Origin: Oscillospiraceae bacterium
GTDB taxonomy: Bacteria > Bacillota > Clostridia > WRCU01
Assembly (NCBI GenBank): GCA_009783805.1
Contig: WRCU01000002.1
Location: 1-20,728, forward strand
Length of the DNA stretch: 20,728 nt
Direction of reading: 5' to 3'
The notes below the pieces were generated by a model that saw nothing but the letters and a program-made list of their open reading frames with translations, was not told the DNA's origin and made no database searches. The position numbers and the translations under genes are program-made. Of the stretch, positions 13,942 through 20,728 are shown piece after piece; within the stretch, counting starts at the first letter, position 1; every line of letters starts with the position of its first letter.

Positions 13942-16900
13942 TTGCATCTGAAGGAACTGGAGATACAAGGATTCAAGTCGTTCGGCGACAGGACCGGCTT
14001 CATATTCGGCGGCGGGGTCACCGCCATCGTGGGGCCGAACGGCAGCGGCAAGAGCAACATCTCCGACGCCCTTAGGTGGGCGCTCGGGGAGCAGAGCATC
14101 AAAAGCCTGAGGGGCGCCAAGTCGGAGGACGTGATATTCATCGGCACGGAGCATCGGCGCTCACTGGGCTACGCCGAGGTGACCGTGTCCTTCGACAACG
14201 GCGACGGCGCCCTGCCCGTCCCGAGCGGGGAGGTCACCATATCCAGGAGGCTGTTCCGGTCCGGGGAGAGCGAATACTACTTGAACAAGGCGCAGTGCAG
14301 GCTGAAGGACATAAACGACCTGTTCCTGGATACCGGCGTCGGCAAGGACGGCTACTCCATCATAGGCCAGGGCAGGATAGGCGAGATCCTCTCCAACCGC
14401 CCGGAGGACAGGCGCTACGTATTTGAGGAGGCCTCGGGCATCAGCAAGTTCAAGCAACGTAAGGCGGACGCGGAAAGGCGCCTCGAGACCGTGAGGGTGG
14501 ACGCCCTGAGGCTGGCGGGCATCATCGGGGAGCTGGACGGTATGCTCGAGGGGCTGCAGGCCGAGTCGGAGAAGGCCAGGCTGTTCGTGGGGCTGTCCAA
14601 TGAGCTGAGGACGCTGGAGGTGGGGCTGCTCATGGACTCCATCGAAACGGGGGGGGTCAGGCTGGCGTCGGCCGCCGAAGAGCTGTCCGCGGCGGAGGGC
14701 CGCCTTTCGGCCGCGCAAAAGGAGAGGGAGACGCTCGAGTCGGCGATCCAAATAAAGGCCTCGTTGGCCAGGCAGCTGGAGCAAGGCTCGGAAGTCGCGC
14801 TCTCGCAGATCAGGGGCAGGGAGGCCGAGGTGGGCAGGCTCAGCTCCGAGAGGATGCTGCACGCGCAGACGGTGGGTCAGATAGGCAGGGACAACGAGCG
14901 GCTTTCGGCGGAGGCCGCCGACCTCAGGCAAAGGGCCGCCAAGGCCGAGGCGGAGGCCGGACTTAAGGCCGGTGAGTCGGACGCGCTGCGTTCCGCCATG
15001 GACGATGCCGAGGCGGAGAGGCTCAGGATCGGCGAGGCGCTGCGGTCGATGGACGGGAGGATAGGCGAGAGGCGCGTCGCGGGGGACGCGCTCCGAGCCG
15101 GGTTGCTGACGCTTTTAGACTCGCTTTCGGAGGCCAAGGCCTCTAGGTCCGGGGCGACGGCGACCGTCGCGCAGCTGGAGGGCAGGGATTCGGCCATCGA
15201 ATCTGAGCTGGCCGATATCTCGAAGTCCCTGGCCGAAATGGAAGGCAGGCTGAGGGACGCATGCGCGGAGTCCGCCGAGGCGGAGGCCGCTGAGGCCGAA
15301 TGCCGCGGGGCCCTGGAAGCCTTGAGGGCGGAGCGCATCGGGATGGAGGCCGAGATCGCCGAGGCCAAGTCGAAGGCGGCGGCGGCCGAGTCCGAGATGG
15401 CCGGCTGCGCGGGCAGGCTCAAGGCGCTGTCCGAGATGGAGGGCGGGAACGAAGGGTACGGCTACGGAGTCAGGTCCGTGCTCAGCGCCTGCGAAAGGGG
15501 GGCGTTGGATGGGTCGAGGATCAGGGGCGCGCTTTCCAGGCTCATCACCGCGGAACGCCGGATGGATAGGGCTTTGGAGGCATGCCTGGCCTCCAACCTG
15601 CAGAGCGTGGTGACCGTCAGGCTCGAGGACGCTAAGGAAGCGATCGGCTTCCTGAAGAAGACCGGTGGGGGTAGGGCGACCTTCCTGCCCATCGAATCCG
15701 TGAAGGGCGAGTACATCAATGGTGCCGCATTGGCCACGGCCCGGAAGGCCGCCGGCTTTTGGGGGATAGGCTCCGATTTGGTGGGCTTCGATGAGGAGTA
15801 TAAGGGTATCATTCTGTTCCTGCTCGGGAAGGTCATCTTCTGCGAAAGCCTGGAAAGCGGTGTCGTGATAGCCAAGTCACTGAGGCACCAATACAAGGTC
15901 GTGACCTCCGAGGGCGACGTCCTTTCGGTGGGGGGCGCCGTATCGGGCGGGAGCCAGGCGCGCGGGGGGATGGGGCTCCTAGGCAGGAAAAGGGAGATCG
16001 AGGAGCTCAAGGCCAAGGTCATCCGGATCGACGCGGAAAGGAGGCGTTCGGAGTCGCTGACCAAGGGCCTGACGGCCAGGCTCGACGCCAACGCCTTGGC
16101 CGCGGACGGCCTGGCGACGTCGATGGGCGGCGCCGCCTTAAGGCTGGGCGACGCCAGGACGGCCATATCGGCGATCAAGGCGGAGTCCTCCTCCTTGGAA
16201 AGGCGCGCGGAGGCCGCGCTCGGGGAACAAGGGAGGCTCGCGGCGCTCAGGGAGGGTTGCCTGAAGGAGGCGAAAGAGGCGGAGGCGCGCGCGGCCGAGC
16301 TGGACGCGATGGCGGAGGCTCGCAAAGGGGACATAACGGAGGCCGAAAGGGCCTATGCCGAGGAGGAGGGCAGCAGGCGCGCCGTGGCGGACGGCTACGC
16401 GGAGGCGCAGATGGCCGTGGGCAGGGCCGCCGACGCGATGAAGGCCGTGGGCGAGGCGGTCGGGAGGCTCGAGGCGACGGCCGCTGAGCATGCCTCGTTG
16501 GCCGGCCTGAAGGAAGGCGAGGCCGCGTCCAACGCCTCCGCCCTCCGGAAGCTGGCCGACGCCATCGGGGAGCTCGACGACATGATCGAGGGCTATAAGG
16601 AAGGCATGGCGGAGCTGCAGGCGCTGATGGACGGGAACGCGGCCGAGAGGGCCGCTCTGCTCGGGGAGCTCGCGTCGATGGATGCCGCCAGGTCCGACTC
16701 GGAGAAGGAGGTATTGGCCGCGCAGTCGTCCGTTCACAAGGCCGAGACGGCGCGGAGCCGGTACGCCCAGGAGGTCGCATCCAGCGAGGGAAGGTTGGCC
16801 GACGGCTACTCCCTGACCTTTGAGGGCGCGAAGGCCGAAGGCATCCAGACGCGCAAGCCCGTCGAGGTGGCCGCCTCGATCCTCGGGATCAAGGACACGA

Positions 16901-17502
16901 TCGGGGAGATGGGGTACGTGAACGTGGGTGCCATCGAGGATTATGCGAAGGCTAAGGACAGGCATGCGTTCCTTTCGGGGCAGCTGTCGGACTTGGAAGG
17001 GACCTCGGCCTCCTTGGCGGGTCTCATCGGGGACATAACGGCCAACATGCGCGAGGTGTTCATGGAGCGCCTCGGCCTGATCGATGAGAACTTCGGGGTC
17101 GTTTTCCGGGAGCTCTTCGGGGGCGGCAGCGCGCACCTGTCGCTCGCCGCCGGAGCGGACGCCTTGACGGGCGGGATCGATATAATCGCGCAGCCACCCG
17201 GCAAGAAGCTGCAGAACATGATGGGGCTCTCCGGGGGGGAGAAGGCCTTGACAGCCATCGCCCTGCTCTTTGGGATCCTGCGGATCAAGCCGGCCCCTTT
17301 CTGCGTCCTGGACGAGATAGAGTCGTCCCTGGACGAGTTGAACGTGGCGAAGTTCGCGCGCTACATACGCAGGCTGAGCGGCTCGACGCAGTTCATATTA
17401 ATTACGCATAAGAAAGGCACGATGGAATGCGCGGACCGCATATACGGCGTGACGATGGAGGAGTACGGCGTGACCAAGGCCGTCTCGATGGCGATGAGGT
17501 GA
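13942..17502 (+). CDS. smc: SMC chromosome condensation ATPase
   Basis: An 1186-residue SMC, the usual length. The ATPase head is split: Walker A GPNGSGKS at 31-38 in the N-terminal part; ABC signature LSGGEKALTAIALLF from about 1096 and Walker B VLDEIESSLDE (Asp1124, Glu1125) in the C-terminal part. Two long Ala/Glu/Arg-rich coiled coils flank a hinge at about 500-660 (including SNLQSVVTVRLEDAKEAIGFLK and later GAVSGGSQARGG). With ScpA/ScpB (not in this window) it organises and segregates the chromosome. The TTG at 13942 is the start: it gives the canonical MHLKELEIQGFKSF and follows AGGTGGTGAG by 6 nt. The D-loop reads SSLDE where AALDD is common. Translation ends inside a 33-bp repeat unit shared with the neighbouring convergent gene. 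Confidence 0.97.
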   Translation: MHLKELEIQGFKSFGDRTGFIFGGGVTAIVGPNGSGKSNISDALRWALGEQSIKSLRGAKSEDVIFIGTEHRRSLGYAEVTVSFDNGDGALPVPSGEVTISRRLFRSGESEYYLNKAQCRLKDINDLFLDTGVGKDGYSIIGQGRIGEILSNRPEDRRYVFEEASGISKFKQRKADAERRLETVRVDALRLAGIIGELDGMLEGLQAESEKARLFVGLSNELRTLEVGLLMDSIETGGVRLASAAEELSAAEGRLSAAQKERETLESAIQIKASLARQLEQGSEVALSQIRGREAEVGRLSSERMLHAQTVGQIGRDNERLSAEAADLRQRAAKAEAEAGLKAGESDALRSAMDDAEAERLRIGEALRSMDGRIGERRVAGDALRAGLLTLLDSLSEAKASRSGATATVAQLEGRDSAIESELADISKSLAEMEGRLRDACAESAEAEAAEAECRGALEALRAERIGMEAEIAEAKSKAAAAESEMAGCAGRLKALSEMEGGNEGYGYGVRSVLSACERGALDGSRIRGALSRLITAERRMDRALEACLASNLQSVVTVRLEDAKEAIGFLKKTGGGRATFLPIESVKGEYINGAALATARKAAGFWGIGSDLVGFDEEYKGIILFLLGKVIFCESLESGVVIAKSLRHQYKVVTSEGDVLSVGGAVSGGSQARGGMGLLGRKREIEELKAKVIRIDAERRRSESLTKGLTARLDANALAADGLATSMGGAALRLGDARTAISAIKAESSSLERRAEAALGEQGRLAALREGCLKEAKEAEARAAELDAMAEARKGDITEAERAYAEEEGSRRAVADGYAEAQMAVGRAADAMKAVGEAVGRLEATAAEHASLAGLKEGEAASNASALRKLADAIGELDDMIEGYKEGMAELQALMDGNAAERAALLGELASMDAARSDSEKEVLAAQSSVHKAETARSRYAQEVASSEGRLADGYSLTFEGAKAEGIQTRKPVEVAASILGIKDTIGEMGYVNVGAIEDYAKAKDRHAFLSGQLSDLEGTSASLAGLIGDITANMREVFMERLGLIDENFGVVFRELFGGGSAHLSLAAGADALTGGIDIIAQPPGKKLQNMMGLSGGEKALTAIALLFGILRIKPAPFCVLDEIESSLDELNVAKFARYIRRLSGSTQFILITHKKGTMECADRIYGVTMEEYGVTKAVSMAMR

Positions 17503-17556
17503 CCGTACGCTAAACCCGCGGCGGCGATGGCCTGACCGTACGCTAAGGCTGCGGCA
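17491..17556. repeat. 33-bp tandem repeat at the smc convergence point
   Basis: Units 17491-17523 and 17524-17556 match at 26 of 33 positions and share the exact 14-mer TGACCGTACGCTAA (17500-17513 and 17533-17546). A third, decayed unit starts at 17557 in the same register (GCAATGACCTGAC). Unit 1 contains the end of smc (Ala-Met-Arg-stop). Unit 2 repeats it as Ala-Met-Ala-stop beyond the gene and also contains, on the other strand, the stop codon of the isomerase-like gene. No good terminator hairpin is seen in the 40-bp gap between the two stop codons. Confidence 0.7.
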
Positions 17557-18316
17557 GCAATGACCTGACGTCGGCGAGGCTTTCGCGGAGCCCCATCTTC
17601 CGGAAATATTCGAGGCCGATGAAGCCGGCGTAGCCCGTATCCTTGATCGCCTTGAATATGCCGCGGTAGTCCAGCTCGCCGTGACCGCCCAAGTCATCCC
17701 TGCCCGGCGCGTTGGCGGCGTGGAAGTAGGCTATGCAGTCCATGTTCCCGGTTATGTTCTTGATTATGTTACCGTCCGTGAGCTGTTGGTGGTATATGTC
17801 GTATAGGACCTTCACGTTCACCGCGCCGACCGCCCTGCATATGGCGAACGCCTCGTCGGCCCTGGAGAGGAAGTAGCCGGCGTGGTCCTTGACTATGTTG
17901 AGGGGCTCATAGAGCAGGGTTATCCCCGTGCCGGACAGGACCTCCGAGCAGGCCTTCAGCCCGCCGATCAGGCTGTCCGCCTGCCGGTCCCTCCCGACCC
18001 CCTCGATCTCGTCGCCCACCTGCGTGACGATGTTTTTGACGTTCATCGCCATGGCCGACTCCACGGTCTTCTTCAGGCCCTCGATGTATTCGCCCCTCCT
18101 GGCCGGGTCGAGCAGGGTGACGAACCTCGTGCAAAGCATCGAGATGGCTATCCCCGTCCCCTCGCTGAGCCTCTTGAGCTCGCGCTCGTCCTTCTGCCCG
18201 TCGTACCAGCCCCAGAACTCCAGGGCGTCGAAGCCCGCCTCCGCCACCGCGGCGAACTTCTCGGGCAGCCCCATCGCGCCGCCGCACAGCGCGTCCACAT
18301 TCACCGATATCCTCAT
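17543..18316 (-). CDS. Hydroxypyruvate isomerase-like TIM-barrel sugar isomerase/epimerase
   Basis: A 257-residue protein of the xylose isomerase-like TIM-barrel superfamily (AP_endonuc_2 fold), closest by eye to the hydroxypyruvate isomerase (Hyi/OtnI) group. Features are LLYEPLN with Glu137, VLYDIYHQQ with Asp173 and His176, AYFHAANAPGR with His199, HGELDYRGIFKAIKDTGYAGF and GLEY with Glu236. These are the expected metal ligands, except that His199 stands where many Hyi proteins have Gln. Relatives interconvert hydroxypyruvate and tartronate semialdehyde or isomerise related keto-acids and sugars. The start ATG 18316 follows GGGAGG at good spacing. It is the last gene of a - strand operon, 19 nt after the carboxypeptidase gene. 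The true substrate cannot be read from the sequence; a sugar-phosphate epimerase is possible. Confidence 0.8.
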   Translation of the reverse strand: MRISVNVDALCGGAMGLPEKFAAVAEAGFDALEFWGWYDGQKDERELKRLSEGTGIAISMLCTRFVTLLDPARRGEYIEGLKKTVESAMAMNVKNIVTQVGDEIEGVGRDRQADSLIGGLKACSEVLSGTGITLLYEPLNIVKDHAGYFLSRADEAFAICRAVGAVNVKVLYDIYHQQLTDGNIIKNITGNMDCIAYFHAANAPGRDDLGGHGELDYRGIFKAIKDTGYAGFIGLEYFRKMGLRESLADVRSLLPQP

Positions 18317-18335
18317 GCCAACCTCCCATACGCGT

Positions 18336-19349
18336 TTATCGCGGTAGTACGTACTCTTCCAGGCAAAGGCCGCCTTCGCGCATGGCGGCCGCGTGTTCCA
18401 AGCCGACGAACCTGATGTGCCATGGCTCCCAGATGATCCCGGTCACGTCCCTCTTGTCGGCCGCGTACCTGACCACGAACCCGAACCTCCAGGCGTTCGC
18501 CTCCAGCCACCGCCCCTCCTTCGTCTTGGCGAAGTTTTGGTGGAGCCCGGCCCATAGGTCGGCCGCGGCGTTCATGTCGAAAGCCAGGCCGGACTGGTGC
18601 TCGCTCGTCCCGGGGGCGGCCACCACGGAGGCCGCCCTTTCCCGCGCCGCCTTCTCGCCGTACGTGCTTATGTACTCATTAACCTTGTTCCTATATAGGA
18701 CGCTTTGCGTGCCGTATGACCTATAGCCGGATGAGAGGGCCAGCCGCATGCCGTCCTTGGCCGCCTCCGCCAGCAGGGCGTCCAGGTGCGACAGGGCGAC
18801 CGAGTCACCCATGATGGCGGCGCTGAGCATGGGGACCTTGTTGGTCAGCGCGTCCGCGGCCCTCACCAGGCTGTCGGGGACATAGCCGTCGGGCAGGGGG
18901 TTGGACGCGTTTATCAATGTAAGGTACCTGTCGCCCAATCCTTCCATAGACGGGACGGCGGCTGAGGGACCCGGCCCTGACCCATCCGCGGCGCCGGGCG
19001 GTCCCCACGGCGGCGACAGGTCGCCCCTGGCCTTATATATGGGCAGATTTGAGGGTAGTATGGCGGCTATGACCTTGCTTACGCCCAGCCCATCCGAAGC
19101 GCCCTTGGCATCTTCCGGGGTCTCGCCCGCCATGAGGCCCCCATCATCGGCCTCCGTGACCGGGACTATCTCGTCCTCGTCATCGGCGAAGAACACGCTG
19201 AAGTCCGGTGTGCGCCTTTCGCCTAGGGAGGCGGCCGCCGAGGCATGCGGATCGGGCGCGGCGGATAGAAGCAGCGCGACGGCCGTCGCGGCGGCGGCGA
19301 AGGCCAATGGGGCCCTGCGCCTTAGGCCTGTGGGCCGACGGTCAGCCAT
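18336..19349 (-). CDS. Secreted VanY-type D-Ala-D-Ala carboxypeptidase
   Basis: A 337-residue exported protein of the M15B (VanY/DacB-like) zinc carboxypeptidases, which trim the terminal D-Ala from peptidoglycan stem peptides. Residues 1-40 look like a Sec signal peptide: basic RPTGLRRR, then a long Ala/Leu core ending near ASA. An acidic, Pro/Gly-rich linker of about 95 residues follows. The catalytic domain begins at YLTLINASNPLPDGYVP (142-158) and shows SGYRSY at 207-212, SEHQSGLAFDM with zinc ligands His251 and Asp258, and EPWHIRFVG with Glu308 and His311. The start is ATG 19349, not the upstream in-frame ATG, because the signal peptide then begins properly and AAGGG lies upstream. It overlaps the end of the sulfatase gene by 8 nt (ATGGCTGA). 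No VanA/VanB cluster genes are present, so vancomycin resistance is not implied. Confidence 0.88.
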   Translation of the reverse strand: MADRRPTGLRRRAPLAFAAAATAVALLLSAAPDPHASAAASLGERRTPDFSVFFADDEDEIVPVTEADDGGLMAGETPEDAKGASDGLGVSKVIAAILPSNLPIYKARGDLSPPWGPPGAADGSGPGPSAAVPSMEGLGDRYLTLINASNPLPDGYVPDSLVRAADALTNKVPMLSAAIMGDSVALSHLDALLAEAAKDGMRLALSSGYRSYGTQSVLYRNKVNEYISTYGEKAARERAASVVAAPGTSEHQSGLAFDMNAAADLWAGLHQNFAKTKEGRWLEANAWRFGFVVRYAADKRDVTGIIWEPWHIRFVGLEHAAAMREGGLCLEEYVLPR

Positions 19350-20728
19350 CGCCGGGATCCCTTGGGCCGGCGGGCCGTCCCAGGCCCGGCGATCCATGCC
19401 TTTCCGCCAGGAGGGCCGCCTTGTCGGGGCGTCCCGTGGCCCTCAGCCTTTCGAGGTAACCGGGGAGCGCGGACTTTGGGGCGTGGTATGGGCCGCCCTC
19501 GGACATCACCGTCCAAAGCGGGTCCGTCCCGGCCCCGCGCCTTGAGAGCATCGAGTCCTGCCAATCTAAAATGATCCTGGCGCCCATGTCGCATACGCCG
19601 CGGTACGCGTCCTTGACGTCGTTCTCCTCATGGGGGTCGGCGGCGAGGTCGTAGAGCATCTCCCCGTCAAAAAGGTGATGCCCGTCATGGTACGTCCTCA
19701 TGTACAGCCAATCGCCGAACAAGGCCGATCTCTGGCACGTGTGCGCCAGCTGCGAGATGACCAGCGATTCCCTCCCGGAAGGCTTCCCCTCCGTGACGGT
19801 CTCGGCCATGCTCATGCCGTCCCAATCTGGGTTGGGCGCCACGCCCAGCAGCCCCGCCATAGTCGGGGCCAGGTCTAGGTTGCAATGGATCCCGCCGTCC
19901 GCGTGGCCCGCCTTGCAGCCGGGCCACTTGATTATGAGCGGTATGGCGCAGGTCGCGGCGTCCGCGGTCGCGTGCTCGGCGTAGATGCCCAGCTCGCCCA
20001 TGCTCTCGCCGTGGTCCGAGGTCACTATGATCGCCGTGTCGTCCAGGACGCGTAGGGCGCCCAGCCTGTCCAGGATCTTGCCGATGAGGTAGTCGGCGTA
20101 GAGGATGCCCGTGTCGTACCCGTCGATCAGCCTGCGGAGCCCGGCCATATCCGCGACCTTGCCGGGGTGCCTGGGGTAGGCCGGGTCCTCGGAGTCGCCG
20201 TACATGCCCAGCTCCGAGGCGGTGTGCGGGCCCGCGAGGGTTAGGTGGCGGCTTAAGGTTTCCTCCGTTATCCAGGTGCCCAACGGCGCGTCGGCGAATG
20301 GGTCGCCGAAGTCGGCGGGGGCCCTGTACGGCGTATGCGGGTCCCATAGGTGCACGTGCAGGAACCAGCCGTCCGAACGCCCGTTCCGGTCCAGCCACTC
20401 GATGGCCGGCGGGAGCACCGCCTCGCCCGACTCCATGCCGCGGCCTCCCACGTTGAGCGTCTCGTTGAAGCCGGCGTTGAACCAATATGATGAGTGGCGC
20501 TCCGCGAAGGTGCTGACGGACGCGGTGCGTAGGCCGGCCTTCCTGAAGACGTTGATCAGGTTGCCTTCGTCCGCGGCGTCACGGAATTGCCTGGACGGCC
20601 CCGTGACCCTCATGTCGGCCGCCGTGCCGCCGTGGCCCACGGCCCCGGTGCGGATCCCGAACCTGCCGCTTATCAGGCCGGCCCTGGAAGGCAGGCATGG
20701 GGCGTCGGCGCAGTAGTGCCTGTCGAAG
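19342..20728 (-). CDS. Formylglycine-dependent sulfatase, N-terminus beyond the window
   Basis: The frame is open to the window's right edge, giving 461 visible residues; only the N-terminus is missing. The first visible residues include CLPSR (codons 20697-20683), the C-x-P-S-R motif whose Cys is converted to catalytic formylglycine, followed by AGLISGRF. Further family features are HVHLWDPHTPYRAP, IVTSDHGESMGE and the downstream LAPTMAGLLGV. Sulfatases of this class (S1, alkaline phosphatase superfamily) remove sulfate esters from glycans or small molecules. A GTG at 20640 could be taken for a start, but it would remove the active-site Cys and is wrong. Conversion of the Cys needs an activating enzyme (FGE or anSME) not in this window. 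Phosphonate or phosphodiester hydrolysis by a related enzyme is less likely because the Cys motif is intact. First gene visible in the - strand operon. Confidence 0.9.
   Translation of the reverse strand, partial: FDRHYCADAPCLPSRAGLISGRFGIRTGAVGHGGTAADMRVTGPSRQFRDAADEGNLINVFRKAGLRTASVSTFAERHSSYWFNAGFNETLNVGGRGMESGEAVLPPAIEWLDRNGRSDGWFLHVHLWDPHTPYRAPADFGDPFADAPLGTWITEETLSRHLTLAGPHTASELGMYGDSEDPAYPRHPGKVADMAGLRRLIDGYDTGILYADYLIGKILDRLGALRVLDDTAIIVTSDHGESMGELGIYAEHATADAATCAIPLIIKWPGCKAGHADGGIHCNLDLAPTMAGLLGVAPNPDWDGMSMAETVTEGKPSGRESLVISQLAHTCQRSALFGDWLYMRTYHDGHHLFDGEMLYDLAADPHEENDVKDAYRGVCDMGARIILDWQDSMLSRRGAGTDPLWTVMSEGGPYHAPKSALPGYLERLRATGRPDKAALLAERHGSPGLGRPAGPRDPGDG

Noticed and set aside
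18336..19349. VanY-type gene as part of a vancomycin resistance cluster
   Set aside because: No VanS/R sensor pair, ligase, dehydrogenase or VanX is nearby; housekeeping or wall-remodelling VanY homologues are common.
1..20728. CRISPR arrays, tRNA, rRNA, insertion sequences, phage or defence genes
   Set aside because: I read both strands for regularly spaced repeats, cloverleaf-like segments, transposase motifs and terminal inverted repeats and found none that I could support.

Overview
The window is a GC-rich piece of a bacterial chromosome, probably from a member of the Bacillota (Clostridia in the broad sense). The main pointers are FapR, a malonyl-CoA-responsive repressor known essentially from Bacillota; the rnc-smc pair behind a fatty-acid operon; and the cinA/recA/recX/rimO/pgsA neighbourhood typical of that phylum. 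Isoleucine ATA and arginine AGG codons are frequent even in recA and the fab genes, which is odd for such GC-rich DNA and may mark a particular lineage. I cannot name the genus.

Positions 97-7851 (+ strand) carry a genome-maintenance and envelope block: cinA, murJ (lipid II flippase), recA with its own near-consensus promoter, a divergent Nif3/DUF34-family protein, recX, rimO and pgsA. cinA/murJ overlap by 16 nt and rimO/pgsA by 17 nt, so these pairs are probably translationally coupled.

Positions 7848-13129 (+) hold a type II fatty-acid synthesis operon: fapR, fabH, fabD, fabG, acpP, fabF. It starts at a near-perfect sigma-70-type promoter whose -35 box overlaps the pgsA stop codon. A perfect 16-bp palindrome lies just downstream and is a likely FapR operator. 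A possible 13-codon leader peptide overlaps the fapR start codon. plsX, the usual partner of fapR in Bacilli, is absent. A hairpin and a second AT-rich inverted repeat separate acpP from fabF. rnc and smc (13147-17502) follow on the same strand, giving a colinear lipid synthesis / RNA processing / chromosome organisation block.

Positions 17543-20728 (- strand) hold a convergent accessory operon. In transcription order it contains a formylglycine-type sulfatase (cut by the window edge but still showing its CxPSR motif), a secreted VanY-type D-Ala-D-Ala carboxypeptidase overlapping it by 8 nt, and a hydroxypyruvate isomerase-like TIM-barrel protein. It meets smc tail to tail across a 33-bp-period tandem repeat that carries the stop codons of both genes.

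I saw no rRNA, tRNA, CRISPR array, insertion sequence or phage gene, and no gene-free stretch longer than about 155 bp. I found no clearly new multi-gene system. The most notable signals are the regulatory architecture of the fapR leader, the Nif3-like gene with altered metal ligands between recA and recX, and the repeat at the smc convergence point.
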